Shown: positions 36,440 to 46,735 of the stretch, one piece after another
Layout of the letters: every line of letters starts with the position of its first letter
How positions within the stretch are numbered: the first letter of the stretch is position 1
DNA from: Novimethylophilus kurashikiensis
GTDB taxonomy: Bacteria > Pseudomonadota > Gammaproteobacteria > Burkholderiales > Methylophilaceae
Reading direction: 5' to 3'
NCBI RefSeq assembly: GCF_003112435.1
Contig: NZ_BDOQ01000019.1
Location: forward strand, 62,001-126,000
Length of the DNA stretch: 64,000 nucleotides
Made by a program: the position numbers and the translations under genes
The notes under the pieces: generated by a model
Seen by the model: only the letters and a program-made list of their open reading frames with translations
The model's database searches: none
What the model was told of the DNA's origin: nothing

Positions 36440-37282
36440 TTAAGTTCCCTCGATCTCCGGGACGACTGGCAGACGCTCAAGTAGCAGGGAATGTACGCGG
36501 CGGCTGTCGGCGCGCAGCACGGTGAATTTCATGCCATCGAAGGTAATTTGTTCGCCGCGCTTGGGCAGGTGGCCGAACTTGCTGATGACAAGCCCGCCGA
36601 TGGTGGAGAACTCTTCGTCGCTGAACTCGACCCCCAGTACTTCGTTGAAATCGGCGATCTCCGTCAATGCCTTGACACGGTAGCGCCCGCTGGCATCGCG
36701 GAAGATGTTGTCCTCGGTTTCGTCGTAATCGTATTCATCTTCGATATCGCCGACGATCTGCTCCAGCACGTCTTCAATGGTCACCATGCCGGCCACGCCG
36801 CCGTACTCGTCCACAACGATGGCGATGTGGTTGCGGTTGCTGCGGAATTCTTTAAGCAGCACATTGAGACGTTTGGATTCGGGAATGAACACCGCAGGGC
36901 GCAGCATGTCGCGCACGTCGAAATCTTCGCCAGCGTAATAGCGCAGCAAATCCTTGGCGAGCAGGATGCCGATAACGTCGTCCTTGTTCTCGCCGATGAC
37001 AGGGAAGCGCGAGTGCGCGGTTTCGATGACGAAAGGAATGAATTTCTCGGGAGGATCGGTAATGTCGATCACGTCCATTTGCGAGCGCGGCAGCATGATG
37101 TCGCGCACTTGCATTTCGGAGACCTGCAACACGCCCTCGATCATGGTGAGGGCGTCGGCGTCCAGAAGATTTTTTTCGTAGGCGGAATGCAGCAGTTCTA
37201 TGAGTTGTTCCCGGTCCACGGGCTCGCGCAGCAGCAGCGCCGCAATGCGCTCGACCCATCCCGGTTTGTCACCTTCAGCCAT
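36440..37282 (-). CDS. corC: CorC/HlyC-family protein with CBS pair
   Basis: 280 residues. Two CBS domains (about 55-190: [15 protein letters not shown] ... [21 protein letters not shown] ... [33 protein letters not shown]) and a C-terminal CorC transporter-associated domain ([21 protein letters not shown]). No membrane segments, so the cytoplasmic CorC form. Linked to magnesium/cobalt efflux in enterobacteria; role here inferred. Starts inside the end of ybeY (8-base overlap). Confidence 0.93.
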   Translation of the reverse strand: MAEGDKPGWVERIAALLLREPVDREQLIELLHSAYEKNLLDADALTMIEGVLQVSEMQVRDIMLPRSQMDVIDITDPPEKFIPFVIETAHSRFPVIGENKDDVIGILLAKDLLRYYAGEDFDVRDMLRPAVFIPESKRLNVLLKEFRSNRNHIAIVVDEYGGVAGMVTIEDVLEQIVGDIEDEYDYDETEDNIFRDASGRYRVKALTEIADFNEVLGVEFSDEEFSTIGGLVISKFGHLPKRGEQITFDGMKFTVLRADSRRVHSLLLERLPVVPEIEGT

Positions 37283-37748
37283 TTATTATTTCCACTTCCT
37301 TTTCAATGCGATAGGGGTCAGGATACCCCAATTTTGTGACGATTTGCGTTTCCAGCGCTTCCATCTCTTCAGCATCGGCGTCGTTCTCGTGATCGTAGCC
37401 CTGCATGTGCAGCATGCCGTGGATGAATAGGTGCGCGTAATGCGCTTCCAGCGATTTTCCCTGCTCGGTCGCTTCTTTCTCCACTACTGGCGCGCACAGC
37501 ACGATGTCGCCGATGAGGATGGGGTCATCCTCCAGAGGGAAGGTCAGTACGTTGGTAGCATAATCCTTGCCACGGTAGTCGCGGTTGAGCTCGCGGCCCT
37601 CGGTTTCGTCCACGATACGCAATGCGACTTCCGCATCGCAGCCTAATGCCGCGAGTGCCCACTTACGGAATTGATGGCGTGTGGGAACGGTTTCAGGCTT
37701 GAAGGCGTATTGCACCGCCAGATTCAATTTCGGTTTTGCGGCGCTCAC
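37275..37748 (-). CDS. ybeY: Endoribonuclease YbeY (rRNA maturation)
   Basis: 157 residues. Zinc site [11 protein letters not shown] gives the H-x3-H-x5-H motif (about 110-120). [15 protein letters not shown] is the other conserved block. Acts in 16S rRNA 3' processing and ribosome quality control. Its start overlaps the phoH stop by four bases and its end overlaps corC, the standard phoH-ybeY-corC order. Confidence 0.96.
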   Translation of the reverse strand: MSAAKPKLNLAVQYAFKPETVPTRHQFRKWALAALGCDAEVALRIVDETEGRELNRDYRGKDYATNVLTFPLEDDPILIGDIVLCAPVVEKEATEQGKSLEAHYAHLFIHGMLHMQGYDHENDADAEEMEALETQIVTKLGYPDPYRIEKEVEIING

Positions 37749-38692
37749 TCGGATTTGCTCTGGTCGTAGCGTTCGTAGGCGTTGATGATTTTCTGCACCA
37801 AAGGATGGCGTACCACGTCTTCGGACAAGAATTGCGTGAAGGCGATGCCGCGTACGTCATTCAGTATCTTTTGAGCCTCGATCAGGCCGCTTTTTTGGCC
37901 GCGGGCGAGGTCGATCTGCGTCACGTCGCCGGTGATAACAGCCTTGGTGCCGAAGCCGATGCGGGTGAGGAACATCTTCATTTGTTCCGGCGTCGTGTTC
38001 TGGGCTTCGTCGAGGATGATGAAGCTCTGATTCAGCGTGCGGCCGCGCATGTAGGCCAGCGGTGCGACCTCAATTGCGCCGCGTTCGAACATCTTGCTCA
38101 CGGCATCGAAGCCCATGAGGTCGTAGAGTGCATCATAGAGCGGGCGTAGATACGGGTCGACTTTCTGCGCGAGATCGCCCGGCAGGAAGCCCAATCGTTC
38201 GCCTGCTTCCACGGCAGGGCGCACCAGGACGATGCGTTTGACGCGATCACGGGTAATGGCGTCCACCGCGCTGGCGACAGCGAGGTAGGTCTTGCCGGTG
38301 CCAGCCGGACCGATGCCGAAGTTGATATCGAATTCCTGGATCTTTTGCAGGTACTCCACTTGGCGTGGCGTACGACCATGCAGGTCGTGTCGACGCGTCA
38401 TCAGCACCGGCATTGCGGCAGAGGCTACGGCCTCGGGTGCCAGCTTGCCGATCTCGACTAGGCCGAGCTGGATATCTTCCAGCGAGATGGGATTCTTTGC
38501 GCGTTCGTAGAAGTTCTGCAGCATTTGTACGGCCAGCTGCATGTGCTGCTTGCTGCCCGACAAGCGAAAGTGTCCCCCGCGGCGGGCGATGGACACGTCG
38601 AGCGCGTCTTCGATCTGTTTCAGGTTCTCGTCGAGAGAGCCGCAAAGGTTGGCGAGGAGCGTGTTGTCCTCGGGTGAAAAATTAATTTCCAA
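37745..38692 (-). CDS. ybeZ: PhoH-like ATPase (YbeZ)
   Basis: About 315 residues if translation starts at TTG 38692, giving [18 protein letters not shown], which matches the usual beginning of the family; the frame is open to an ATG at 38767 inside miaB. KH-like N-terminal domain, then Walker A GPAGTGKT (Lys134), [16 protein letters not shown], and Walker [10 protein letters not shown]. Partner of YbeY in RNA metabolism; phosphate-starvation role is historical. Overlaps the end of miaB. Confidence 0.92.
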   Translation of the reverse strand: MEINFSPEDNTLLANLCGSLDENLKQIEDALDVSIARRGGHFRLSGSKQHMQLAVQMLQNFYERAKNPISLEDIQLGLVEIGKLAPEAVASAAMPVLMTRRHDLHGRTPRQVEYLQKIQEFDINFGIGPAGTGKTYLAVASAVDAITRDRVKRIVLVRPAVEAGERLGFLPGDLAQKVDPYLRPLYDALYDLMGFDAVSKMFERGAIEVAPLAYMRGRTLNQSFIILDEAQNTTPEQMKMFLTRIGFGTKAVITGDVTQIDLARGQKSGLIEAQKILNDVRGIAFTQFLSEDVVRHPLVQKIINAYERYDQSKSE

Positions 38693-40028
38693 GAGTTTGG
38701 CTCGCGAGTTCGCCGCGCAAGGTATGCGACATGGCTTCAGTAATGGTAACCACCGCAAATTGATCAATCAAGCCGACAGGTCCCGGAAAATTGACAATGC
38801 GGTTGTTGTCGGTGCGGCCGGCTAATTCATTCGGGTCGCGCTTAGATGGGCCGATGACCAGCACACGCTGTTGCGTACCGACCATCTTCTGGCTGATAGC
38901 AAAGGCTTGTGCATCGATAAGTCCTTGTAGCTTTTCCAAACGGGCCAGCTTGATCTCCTGCGGGGTGTCGTCGGCAAGATAAGAGGCCGGCGTACCGGGG
39001 CGGGCGCTGTAGATAAAGCAGTAGCTGGCGTCGAAATCCAATTCTTCCGCGAGTTTCAGGGTGGCTTCGAATTCAGCCTCGGTCTCGCCGGGAAAACCTA
39101 CGATGAAATCGGACGACAGGCACAGATCAGGCCGTGCCGCACGCAACTTGCGAATGATGGATTTGTATTGCAACACTGTGTAGTTGCGCTTCATCGCCAT
39201 CAGTACGCGGTCGGAGCCGGCTTGCACGGGCAGATGCAGGTGCGACACCAGCTTGGGGTTACGCGCAAAGGCCTCGATGAGCGCAGGCGTCATTTCGTTG
39301 GGGTGCGATGTGGTGTAGCGCAGGCGCTCGATACCGGGGATTTCGCTGATGTAATCCAATAGCATGGCGAGGTCTGCTATCTCACCACCTGCCATGGTGC
39401 CTCGATAGGCATTGACGTTCTGGCCCAGCAGGGTGATTTCCTTCACGCCTTGACGGGCTAATTGCGCTGCCTCGGTCAGGATGTCCTCGAATGGACGGGA
39501 CACTTCCTCGCCACGGGTATATGGCACCACGCAGAACGTGCAGTACTTGCTACAGCCTTCCATGATGGAAAGAAACGCCGCTGCGCCCTCGACCTTGGGC
39601 GGCGGCAAGGCATCGAATTTCTCGATTTCTGGGAAGCTGATATCGACTTGCGAGGCGCCGGTCTTGCGCTTGGCCGAAATCAATTCCGGGAGACGATGCA
39701 ACGTTTGCGGGCCGAACACAATATCGACATAAGGCGCGCGGTCGACAATGGCCGAGCCTTCCTGACTCGCCACGCAACCGCCGACACCGATGACGAGGTT
39801 AGGGTTGGCCTGCTTCAGCTCCTGGAAGCGGCCTAGTTGGTGAAACACTTTTTCCTGCGGTTTTTCGCGCACCGAGCAAGTATTGAGCAGGATGAGATCG
39901 GCTTCCTCGGGGTTCTCGGTCGGCTCCATGCCTTCCGTGGCACGCATGAGGTCGGTCATGCGGGACGAGTCGTACTCGTTCATCTGACAGCCGAACGTTT
40001 TGATAAAAACCTTTTTAGGAGCGCTCAT
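38682..40028 (-). CDS. miaB: tRNA-2-methylthio-N6-dimethylallyladenosine synthase
   Basis: 448 residues, radical SAM methylthiotransferase acting on A37 of tRNAs. N-terminal domain [14 protein letters not shown] with three cluster cysteines (GCQMN, TCSVRE, GGCVAS), the radical [18 protein letters not shown] (about 158-165) and a C-terminal TRAM domain with [15 protein letters not shown]. Leads the miaB-ybeZ-ybeY-corC operon. Confidence 0.97.
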   Translation of the reverse strand: MSAPKKVFIKTFGCQMNEYDSSRMTDLMRATEGMEPTENPEEADLILLNTCSVREKPQEKVFHQLGRFQELKQANPNLVIGVGGCVASQEGSAIVDRAPYVDIVFGPQTLHRLPELISAKRKTGASQVDISFPEIEKFDALPPPKVEGAAAFLSIMEGCSKYCTFCVVPYTRGEEVSRPFEDILTEAAQLARQGVKEITLLGQNVNAYRGTMAGGEIADLAMLLDYISEIPGIERLRYTTSHPNEMTPALIEAFARNPKLVSHLHLPVQAGSDRVLMAMKRNYTVLQYKSIIRKLRAARPDLCLSSDFIVGFPGETEAEFEATLKLAEELDFDASYCFIYSARPGTPASYLADDTPQEIKLARLEKLQGLIDAQAFAISQKMVGTQQRVLVIGPSKRDPNELAGRTDNNRIVNFPGPVGLIDQFAVVTITEAMSHTLRGELASQTLGN

Positions 40029-40286
40029 GAAAATACCCGAGAAGCGAATGTACTAATGACGAAAATTGAAGCTGACTTGTTTTGACAATGCGCGCGAGGA
40101 ACCATGTTCTTCCATTCGATCCATCAATGAAAGCAAACAAGCTCTTGCTCAGCGGTAAGGTAGTGATTCTTAAAGATACAGCCGAAATTTTACAATCCGC
40201 TAGTTTAATGTGACGGCCCCCGGTATGGCAAGGAAGCCATCCTTATCCACCTGTATTTCCGCAAGCCAAAAGTCGTCGTTTGAAAG
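40029..40286. other. Intergenic region upstream of miaB, no gene seen
   Basis: About 260 bases. No open frame with a ribosome site, no repeat and no tRNA. It must hold the leftward miaB promoter, which I cannot place with confidence. Confidence 0.5.
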
Positions 40287-40316
40287 CAAAACGGCCTCCG
40301 TTTGGAGGCCGTTTTG
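40287..40316 (-). terminator. Terminator of tRNA-Met
   Basis: 13-bp perfect stem CAAAACGGCCTCC / GGAGGCCGTTTTG with a GTTT loop; read leftward it ends in TTTTGCTTT. Confidence 0.9.
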
Positions 40317-40318
40317 TT

Positions 40319-40395
40319 TGGTGGTGATGGGGGGACTTGAACCCTCGACCTACGGATTATGAATCCGTCGCTCTAACCAGCTGAGCTACATCACC
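40319..40395 (-). tRNA. tRNA-Met (anticodon CAT, elongator type)
   Basis: 77 bases with encoded CCA. Acceptor GGTGATG/CATCACC, D-arm AGCTCAGCTGGTTAGAGC, anticodon stem ACGGA/TCCGT around TTCATAA, T-arm GAGGG-TTCAAGT-CCCCC (first pair mismatched in register). First base pairs with position 72, so it is not an initiator; an Ile2 reading of CAT is less likely from the body sequence. Confidence 0.93.
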
Positions 40396-40413
40396 GAAAC
40401 CGGAAAGGCCGCA

Positions 40414-40442
40414 ATTCTATAGGCTCAGGGTGGGCTTGTAAA
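40414..40442 (-). promoter_or_regulatory. Sigma70-like promoter of tRNA-Met
   Basis: Leftward TTTACA (40442-40437), 17-base spacer, TAGAAT (40419-40414), 18 bases ahead of the tRNA, each hexamer one base off consensus. Confidence 0.75.
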
Positions 40443-40526
40443 GCCCGTATCCGCGCCGAATTAATTTCTGGTTTGAGGCAATCTTGAAGCATTAGGGCGG
40501 TTGCCCGAAGTATTGCAGGAGGCGTC

Positions 40527-42240
40527 ATGCCTGAATCTCATACATCTGGTCCTGGACGGCGGCAGCGGTCCCCTTCCCGCAAGAAGTTCTCCTTGCCCCG
40601 AGATCGCGCATTGGCTGAGCTGCTCAGTCACTTTGGCGTCGAGCGCTTACGTCCTGGGCAGGTAGAGGTGATCGAGAGCGTGCTGGATGCGCGAGACACT
40701 TTAGCCATCATGCCGACGGGTGGTGGCAAGTCGCTGTGCTATCAGCTTCCGGCACTTATCATGCCGGGGACGACCGTGGTGGTCTCTCCGCTGATTGCGC
40801 TCATGAAGGATCAGGCCGAAAAGCTCGATATGAAGGGATTGCAGCCGAGCAGGTGAACAGCACGCTCAAGGCTGACGAGGAGCATCAGGCGCTGCGCAAT
40901 ATCGAAAAGTCTCGCAGCGAGATCGTCTTCGTGACCCCCGAACGTCTACAGGACGAAGATTTCATGGCGCGGTTGCAAGGCCTTCATATCGATCTTTTCG
41001 TGGTGGACGAGGCGCATTGTATTTCGCAGTGGGGCCGCGACTTTCGGCCGGCATTCCTGCATTTGTCGCATGCAATCCGTCAGCTCGGTCGCCCTCCCGT
41101 ACTGGCACTGACCGCAACGGCAACCGAGGAAGTTGCTCGAGATATCGGGGAGCAACTGCAAATGAGAGTGCCGCGGGTCGTCAACCTCGGCATTTATCGC
41201 GACAGCCTCCAGTATCGTGTCGTGCCGGTGACAAGCGAAAAGGAGCGGAGAGCCCAGGCGCTCGCATTAGCGAGAGAAACACCGGGTTGCGGCATCATAT
41301 ATGCCGCGACGGTGAAAGCTGTGGAGGACGTGTTTGATGTGTTGCTTGAAGTGGGGGAATCGGTCACGCGGTATCACGGCAAGCTGAACGCGAGGCAGCG
41401 AGCCGAGAACCAGGAGCAGTTCATGCGTGGTGAGGCCCGGATCATGGTGGCGACTAATGCCTTTGGGATGGGTATCGATAAACCGGATATCAGATTTGTG
41501 ATCCATTACCAGCTGCCGGCTAACCTGGAAACCTATTATCAAGAATCAGGTAGGGCCGGGCGTGACGGCAAGCCGGCGCAATGCCTGCTGATTTACTTGC
41601 CTCAGGATAAGCGGTTGCAGCAGTTTTTTCTGGCAAAGGCGATGCCTGAGGCGGCAGATTTGAAGCGTATCTACGAGGTGCTTCAGCAATGGGGGACGGG
41701 GGAAGAACCTAAGCAGCAGCGCTGGAGGAAAAGGTGGCAGAACTCCCGACGGCGCGATTGCGGGTAGCGCTCAACCTGCTGAAAGAAGCCAAATTGATTA
41801 GGCAGTCACGTGATGCCAGGCTGCATTTGACGAAGCGCCAACCCAAACCTGAACAATTCGAGCAACTGGCGGATCAACATCGTGTGCATCTGGAGAACGA
41901 TAAAGAAGCGCTCGAGCGCATGATCGGCTATGCACAGAGCGGGTTTTGCCGTTGGAAGGTGTTGATGACGTACTTTGGTGAGGAAGCTTTTGACCAGTGT
42001 GGCGGTTGCGACAATTGCCTGCATCCGCCTTCCGCCCTCGTGGAAACGGCAGAGACTAAGGATGAGTCCAGCAGCGAAGAGGCGGCCGAAGTTAAGGAAG
42101 TCTTTACACCCGGCATGATGGTAAAGGCGCCTAAATACGGGCAAGGGCAGGTGCAAGCACAAGTTGGAGAGCAAGTGACGGTGCTGTTCCCCGACAACGA
42201 AACGCGGACCTTTTTGAGCACCTACCTGAAGCCGGTATAG
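40527..42240 (+). pseudogene. recQ: RecQ-family DNA helicase, broken by two frameshifts
   Basis: Three consecutive frames join into one RecQ of about 571 residues. Frame 1 (40527 to about 40845) has the RPGQ Q-motif and PTGGGKS. Frame 2 (to about 41712) has DEAHCISQWGRDFRP, LALTATAT and the helicase C half with GMGIDKPDIRFVIHY and QESGRAGRDG. Frame 3 (to 42240) has the RQC zinc cluster CRWKVLMTYFGE ... CGGCDNC and a short KAPKYGQGQV tail; no HRDC domain. Each junction needs one extra base: a fourth G in AAGGGATT and a third A in CCTAAGCA. Either real decay or homopolymer sequencing error. Confidence 0.88.
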
Positions 42241-42249
42241 CACCAATAA

Positions 42250-42277
42250 AAACGCGGCTCTCAAGGGAGCCGCGTTT
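42250..42277. terminator. Bidirectional hairpin between recQ and ychF
   Basis: 11-bp perfect stem AAACGCGGCTC / GAGCCGCGTTT, 6-base loop. T-runs on both sides are short. Confidence 0.7.
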
Positions 42278-42302
42278 GAAATAGACGGGTGACTGCTAGC
42301 GA

Positions 42303-43388
42303 TTAGACGTTGAAACGGAAGTGCATGACGTCGCCGTCCTGCACTACGTACTCCTTGCCTTCCAGGCGCATCTTGCCGGCTTCCTTGGCACCTTGCTCGC
42401 CTTTGCATGCCACGAAGTCTTCATAGCCGATCACTTCGGCGCGGATGAAGCCTTTTTCGAAATCGGTGTGGATGACTCCGGCGGCTTGCGGGGCGGTATC
42501 GCCCTTGTGGATGGTCCAGGCGCGTACTTCCTTCACTCCCGCCGTGAAGTACGTTTGCAGGCCCAAAAGATCGTAAGCGGCGCGAATGACGCGGTCCAGG
42601 CCGGGTTCTTCCAGGCCCATTTCGGACAGGAACAAGGTTTTGTCTTCGTCGTCCAGATCGGCGATTTCCGCTTCGATCTTGGCGCAAATCGCGACCACGG
42701 GGGCGTGTTCTTGCTTGCCCAAGTCTTGAACGCGAGCCAGCAGCGGATTATCGCTAAAGCCGTCTTCGTTGACGTTGGCGAGATACATGACCGGCTTGAC
42801 GGTAATCAGGCAGAGCGGCTTGAGCATTACCAACTGCTCTTTGTCCAAGCCCAGGGTGCGCACCATCTTGCCTTCGTCGAGGTGCTTCTGCACTTTTTCC
42901 AGCAAAGCACACAAAGCAATCGCCTCCTTGTCGCCGGACTTGGCTTTCTTGCTTTCGCGGGCGATGGTTTTTTCCACCGTTTCCATGTCGGCGAGTGCGA
43001 GTTCGGTATTGATGACTTCGATATCGGAGAGCGGATCGACCTTGCCGGCCACGTGCACGACGTTGCCGTCCTCGAAACAACGCACGACGTGGGCAATGGC
43101 GTCGGTTTCGCGGATGTTGGCGAGGAATTTGTTGCCGAGACCTTCGCCCTTGGATGCACCGGCGACCAGGCCTGCGATATCGACGAACTCAACGATGGCC
43201 GGCTGCGTCTTTTGCGGTTTGACGATATCGATCAGCGGATTCATGCGGGGGTCGGGCACTTCCACGATGCCGACATTGGGCTCAATCGTGCAGAACGGAT
43301 AGTTTTCTGCGGCAATGCCTGCCTTGGTGATGGCGTTGAACAGGGTGGACTTGCCGACATTGGGCAAACCGACGATACCGCATTTCAT
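42303..43388 (-). CDS. ychF: Redox-responsive ATPase/GTPase YchF (OLA1 family)
   Basis: 361 residues (family about 363). P-loop GLPNVGKST at 7-15, [20 protein letters not shown] switch, coiled-coil insertion, and the C-terminal TGS domain with [26 protein letters not shown] ending [10 protein letters not shown]. Obg-related; binds ribosomes and prefers ATP. Follows pth by more than 900 bases here, because a cytochrome b gene lies between them. Confidence 0.97.
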   Translation of the reverse strand: MKCGIVGLPNVGKSTLFNAITKAGIAAENYPFCTIEPNVGIVEVPDPRMNPLIDIVKPQKTQPAIVEFVDIAGLVAGASKGEGLGNKFLANIRETDAIAHVVRCFEDGNVVHVAGKVDPLSDIEVINTELALADMETVEKTIARESKKAKSGDKEAIALCALLEKVQKHLDEGKMVRTLGLDKEQLVMLKPLCLITVKPVMYLANVNEDGFSDNPLLARVQDLGKQEHAPVVAICAKIEAEIADLDDEDKTLFLSEMGLEEPGLDRVIRAAYDLLGLQTYFTAGVKEVRAWTIHKGDTAPQAAGVIHTDFEKGFIRAEVIGYEDFVACKGEQGAKEAGKMRLEGKEYVVQDGDVMHFRFNV

Positions 43389-43506
43389 ATTCTGGAATTC
43401 CTCAAACTGAAAGAATGCGCGCCATGGCGACCCGGGATAGACTTCGGCCGACGCGAAAAGGGGCTATTGTACCTTGCGAGGGGAGTGGCGCCAAAACTTT
43501 GAATAA

Positions 43507-43543
43507 TAAAGAAGCCTGCATCTCTAGGCAGAAAGATGCAGGC
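43507..43543 (-). terminator. Terminator after cytochrome b561 gene
   Basis: 10-bp stem GCCTGCATCT / AGATGCAGGC with a 10-base loop; leftward tail TTCTTTATT. Confidence 0.75.
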
Positions 43544-43563
43544 GTTCTCGCCGGAGAAGCAGG

Positions 43564-44124
43564 CTATTTTTGATCGACCGAAAGATGGTCGTGCTTGGCG
43601 TGCGGATGGCGTTGCTTGAAGCCGGTGATCATGGAGGCGATCAAGTTTTCCTTGAGCAACACGCTTTCAACCAGCACGCCGGTCACGTGGGTGCCGACCA
43701 GCGCGAGCCAGGTCCAGGCCAGCGTCTTGTGGATTTCGCCGATACCGTCCGCCCAATCGAAATAGGCTTCGTAGAAGTGCAAGATACCGGTTGCAATCGT
43801 GGATAACCCGACGACCAGCATGCCGTAGATGACCAGGCTGCCTGCTGGATTATGGCCGATGAAGCGTTTGGCGTGGCCGGTGATGGATTGCCAGGCGTAG
43901 CGAATCCCTGCGATGGGGCGAAACGGAAACTTGGCGAAGTTGCAGTAACCCTTGGCCGTGATGCCCCAGACAATACGCGCGATCATCAGTACAGCGGCCA
44001 GATAGCCGGCTTTGACATGGATGCCTTCATACCAAAGGCTTTCGCTGGTCAGAAAGGCCACGGTAAAACACGTAACCAATAGCCAGTGGGTGGTGCGAAT
44101 AAATAGACTCCAGACATAGAGCAT
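43564..44124 (-). CDS. Cytochrome b561-family membrane protein
   Basis: 186 residues, four hydrophobic segments. Candidate heme histidines are His13 (RTTHWLLV), the GHNPAG motif, the HFYEAY and IHKTLAW histidines and GTHVTGVL near the C-terminus, as in Ni/Fe-hydrogenase-type cytochrome b561. It should pass electrons between a periplasmic carrier and the quinone pool; partner unknown, and no hydrogenase or c-type partner is nearby. GGAGAC precedes the ATG. It interrupts the usual pth-ychF neighbourhood. Confidence 0.88.
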   Translation of the reverse strand: MLYVWSLFIRTTHWLLVTCFTVAFLTSESLWYEGIHVKAGYLAAVLMIARIVWGITAKGYCNFAKFPFRPIAGIRYAWQSITGHAKRFIGHNPAGSLVIYGMLVVGLSTIATGILHFYEAYFDWADGIGEIHKTLAWTWLALVGTHVTGVLVESVLLKENLIASMITGFKQRHPHAKHDHLSVDQK

Positions 44125-44291
44125 GGTCGTCTCCTAGTAATGCAAAAACAGTCGAATTAAAAGCAAGTTGAATGCCAATTGCCGAACAGGCTACAACCCT
44201 GTCAAAAAGAGTTGTAACTGAATAGCTTAGTAAAAAAGTATGACATTAGTTTGAAGTTTGGCCGCGTGGACCATGGTTGGTTTTGGTGCGC

Positions 44292-44876
44292 CTAGTGCTT
44301 TCTGGTGTGCAGCTTAAGCATGGCGGCTTCAAATTCGCCGGAGAGCAGTTGCGGGAGCAATGCCATGCTGTCGTCAATGGTGCTCTGGATCAATTGCGCC
44401 TCATCGCGCGAGGGTGCATGCAGAACGAAATTGACCACGGCGCTACGCTCGCCGGGATGCCCGATGCCGAGGCGCAAGCGCCAATAATCTGGCGTGCCGA
44501 GATGGGCTGTGATGTCTTTCAAGCCGTTATGACCGCCGTTGCCGCCGCCTTTTTTCAGCTTCGCTGTTCCTGGCGGGATATCGAGCTCGTCGTGGACGAC
44601 CAGAATGTTTTGCGGAGCGATGCGGTAAAACTTGGCGAGGGCGCCTACTGAGCGACCGCTGGCATTCATAAAGGTCGTGGGTTGCAGCAACCAGACTTCC
44701 TTGCCGTTTACCTTGAGCTTGCCGATCTTCCCGAAGAATTTGGATTCGGTGTTGAGGCTAACGCCGTGGCTGCGGCAGATCTCATCGATCCACCAAAAAC
44801 CGGCATTGTGGCGGGTATCTTCATACTCGGAACCGGGATTACCCAAACCGACCAGCAGTTGAATGCCTTCGCTCAT
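44292..44876 (-). CDS. pth: Peptidyl-tRNA hydrolase
   Basis: 194 residues. Frees tRNA from dropped-off peptidyl-tRNA. LVGLGNPGSEYEDTRHNAGF contains the catalytic His23; PTTFMNASGRSVGAL, VVHDELDIPPG and KKGGGNGGHNGLKDI are the conserved blocks. Downstream of rplY after 72 bases with a terminator hairpin between, so partly independent expression is likely. Confidence 0.97.
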   Translation of the reverse strand: MSEGIQLLVGLGNPGSEYEDTRHNAGFWWIDEICRSHGVSLNTESKFFGKIGKLKVNGKEVWLLQPTTFMNASGRSVGALAKFYRIAPQNILVVHDELDIPPGTAKLKKGGGNGGHNGLKDITAHLGTPDYWRLRLGIGHPGERSAVVNFVLHAPSRDEAQLIQSTIDDSMALLPQLLSGEFEAAMLKLHTRKH

Positions 44877-44893
44877 ATCGATCTCTTGAAATG

Positions 44894-44925
44894 AAAAACG
44901 CGCGACCGGCGGACCGGACGCGCGT
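44894..44925 (-). terminator. Hairpin terminator after rplY
   Basis: ACGCGCG / CGCGCGT stem, leftward tail TTTTT, between rplY and pth. Confidence 0.75.
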
Positions 44926-44948
44926 CGTTTCTACTCGTTGCGTCCTAC

Positions 44949-45551
44949 TTATTCCGCAGCAGCAGCTTCGTCGGCCACAGCACCGCGCGGCTTGGTCACG
45001 GATGCGACAGCGGAGTCGTCGCCGTGAGCCAGCTTCACGAATTCAACGCCCTTGGGCAGCTTGATTTCGTGCAGGTGAATGGTCTGGCCGGCTTCCATCT
45101 TGCCGAGGTCGACTTCGATGAACTCAGGCAGATCCTTGGCCAGGCAGCTTACGTCGGCTTCGGTCAGGATGTGGGTGACGATACCGCCACCGGTCTTCAC
45201 GCCAGGAGCGGTGTCAGCGTTCACGAAGTGGAGCGGAACCTTGACGTGGATCTTTTCGGTGGTGCTGACGCGTTGGAAATCGATGTGAGCGATTTCGGTG
45301 CGCACGGGGTGCATCTGGTAGTCGCGCAGCAGCACGGGTTCCTTCTTGCCATCCAGGTTCAGCGTGAGGATGGAAGCGTGGAAAGCTTCGTGACGGAACT
45401 GCAGGAACAGTGCCTTGTGATCCAGTTCGATGGAAGCGGCGTCCTTGCCACCACCGTAAACGATGCCCGGCACTTTGCCAGCGCGGCGCAGGCGGCGGCT
45501 CGCTCCGGTACCCTTGCTATCGCGCGAATTGGCGATGATTTCAATAGTCAT
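44949..45551 (-). CDS. rplY: 50S ribosomal protein L25 (CTC form)
   Basis: 200 residues, the long general-stress-protein CTC type rather than the 94-residue form. Binds 5S rRNA. N-terminal [27 protein letters not shown] is the L25 domain; the C-terminal beta domain follows ([19 protein letters not shown]) and ends in Ala-rich [21 protein letters not shown] precedes the ATG. A hairpin at 45568-45595 sits just ahead of it. Confidence 0.97.
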   Translation of the reverse strand: MTIEIIANSRDSKGTGASRRLRRAGKVPGIVYGGGKDAASIELDHKALFLQFRHEAFHASILTLNLDGKKEPVLLRDYQMHPVRTEIAHIDFQRVSTTEKIHVKVPLHFVNADTAPGVKTGGGIVTHILTEADVSCLAKDLPEFIEVDLGKMEAGQTIHLHEIKLPKGVEFVKLAHGDDSAVASVTKPRGAVADEAAAAE

Positions 45552-45567
45552 GTCTAACTCCTAAAGT

Positions 45568-45595
45568 TAAAAAAGCCGTCCGCGACCAGACGGCT
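45568..45595 (-). terminator. Terminator/attenuator between prs and rplY
   Basis: AGCCGTC / GACGGCT stem followed leftward by TTTTTT, ending 4-5 bases before the rplY ribosome site. It should limit read-through from prs into rplY. Confidence 0.8.
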
Positions 45596-45635
45596 GCTTA
45601 TTCGGCCTGTACTTGTTAGTACAAGCCAGAATTCT

Positions 45636-46586
45636 TTACTCCATAAACAGCGAGCTTACCGAATCCTCGCGGCTGATGCGGCGGATGGTTTCGGCCAGAA
45701 GCTCGGCGGCGGAAAGCTGGCGGATTTTGCCGCACTCGATGGCTTCCTGACGCAATGGAATGGTATTGGTAACGACCAGTTCATCCAGTGCAGAATCAGT
45801 AATGCGCGGGATGGCTGTGCCGGACAGCACTGGGTGCGTACAGTAAGCGACAACCTTTACGGCGCCTTGCGCCTTCAACGCAGCTGCAGCTTCGCACAAC
45901 GTATTGGCGGTATCGACCATGTCGTCCATGATGACGCAGGTACGGCCAGCCACGTCGCCGATGATGTGCATCACCTTAGCAACATTGGGCTTGGGACGGC
46001 GTTTATCGATGATGGCCAGGTCGGAATTCAGTTGCTTGGCGAGCGCACGTGCTCGCACCACGCCGCCGACGTCGGGGGAAACGACCACCAGGTTGGGGTA
46101 GTTATGTTTCCACACGTCGCCCAGCAAAATCGGCGAGGCATAAATGTTGTCGACGGGAATATCGAAGAAGCCCTGGATCTGGTCGGAGTGCAGATCCATG
46201 GTCAGCAAGCGGTCGATGCCGACGGAGGTCAGCATGTTAGCCACCACCTTGGCGGTGATCGCCACACGGGCAGAGCGCGGACGGCGATCCTGGCGTGCAT
46301 AGCCGAAGTAGGGGATCGCGGCGGTAATGCGAGCCGCAGAAGAGCGGCGCAGCGCATCCACCATGACCAGTACTTCCATCAAGCTGTCGTTGGTCGGCAT
46401 GCACGTGGACTGGAGGACGAAAACGTCCTTGCCGCGAACGTTTTCCAGCAACTCCACCATGACTTCGCCATCGCTGAAGCGGCCAACGGTGGCCTTGCCC
46501 AGGTCGATATTGAGGTGACTGACGACCTCCTCGGCGAGCCGTGGGTTGGCGTTGCCCGTAAAGACCATCATCTCCCCGTTAGCCAC
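45636..46586 (-). CDS. prs: Ribose-phosphate pyrophosphokinase
   Basis: 316 residues. Makes PRPP from ribose 5-phosphate and ATP for nucleotides, His and Trp. [16 protein letters not shown] start, [64 protein letters not shown], and the PRPP loop [13 protein letters not shown]. Preceded by tRNA-Gln and its terminator, so either read-through or its own promoter drives it. Confidence 0.98.
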   Translation of the reverse strand: MANGEMMVFTGNANPRLAEEVVSHLNIDLGKATVGRFSDGEVMVELLENVRGKDVFVLQSTCMPTNDSLMEVLVMVDALRRSSAARITAAIPYFGYARQDRRPRSARVAITAKVVANMLTSVGIDRLLTMDLHSDQIQGFFDIPVDNIYASPILLGDVWKHNYPNLVVVSPDVGGVVRARALAKQLNSDLAIIDKRRPKPNVAKVMHIIGDVAGRTCVIMDDMVDTANTLCEAAAALKAQGAVKVVAYCTHPVLSGTAIPRITDSALDELVVTNTIPLRQEAIECGKIRQLSAAELLAETIRRISREDSVSSLFME

Positions 46587-46611
46587 TGCGCAATCCTTTT
46601 TCTCAGTCGAT

Positions 46612-46645
46612 TAAAAACAAAAAGCGTGTAGTTTCTCTACACGCT
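46612..46645 (-). terminator. Terminator of tRNA-Gln
   Basis: GCGTGTAG / CTACACGC stem, 5-base loop, leftward tail TTTTTGTTTTTAA, between tRNA-Gln and prs. Confidence 0.88.
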
Positions 46646-46658
46646 CTCTTTGATTGTA

Positions 46659-46735
46659 TGGCTGGGGAGGAAGGATTCGAACCTTCGCATGCCGGAATCA
46701 AAATCCGGTGCCTTAACCAGCTTGGCGACTCCCCA
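46659..46735 (-). tRNA. tRNA-Gln (anticodon TTG)
   Basis: 77 bases with encoded CCA. Acceptor TGGGGAG/CTCCCCA, D-arm CGCCAAGCTGGTTAAGGC, anticodon stem CCGGA/TCCGG around TTTTGAT, T-arm AAGG-TTCGAAT-CCTT. Its first 23 bases are also the end of the ispE reading frame. Confidence 0.96.

Noticed and set aside
40736-41767. Middle frame of recQ taken as an independent helicase gene
   Set aside because: Its first 35 codons are out-of-frame recQ; the helicase motifs are complete only when joined to the preceding and following frames.
42321-43502. 393-codon plus-strand frame across ychF
   Set aside because: Antisense shadow of ychF, no motif or start signal.
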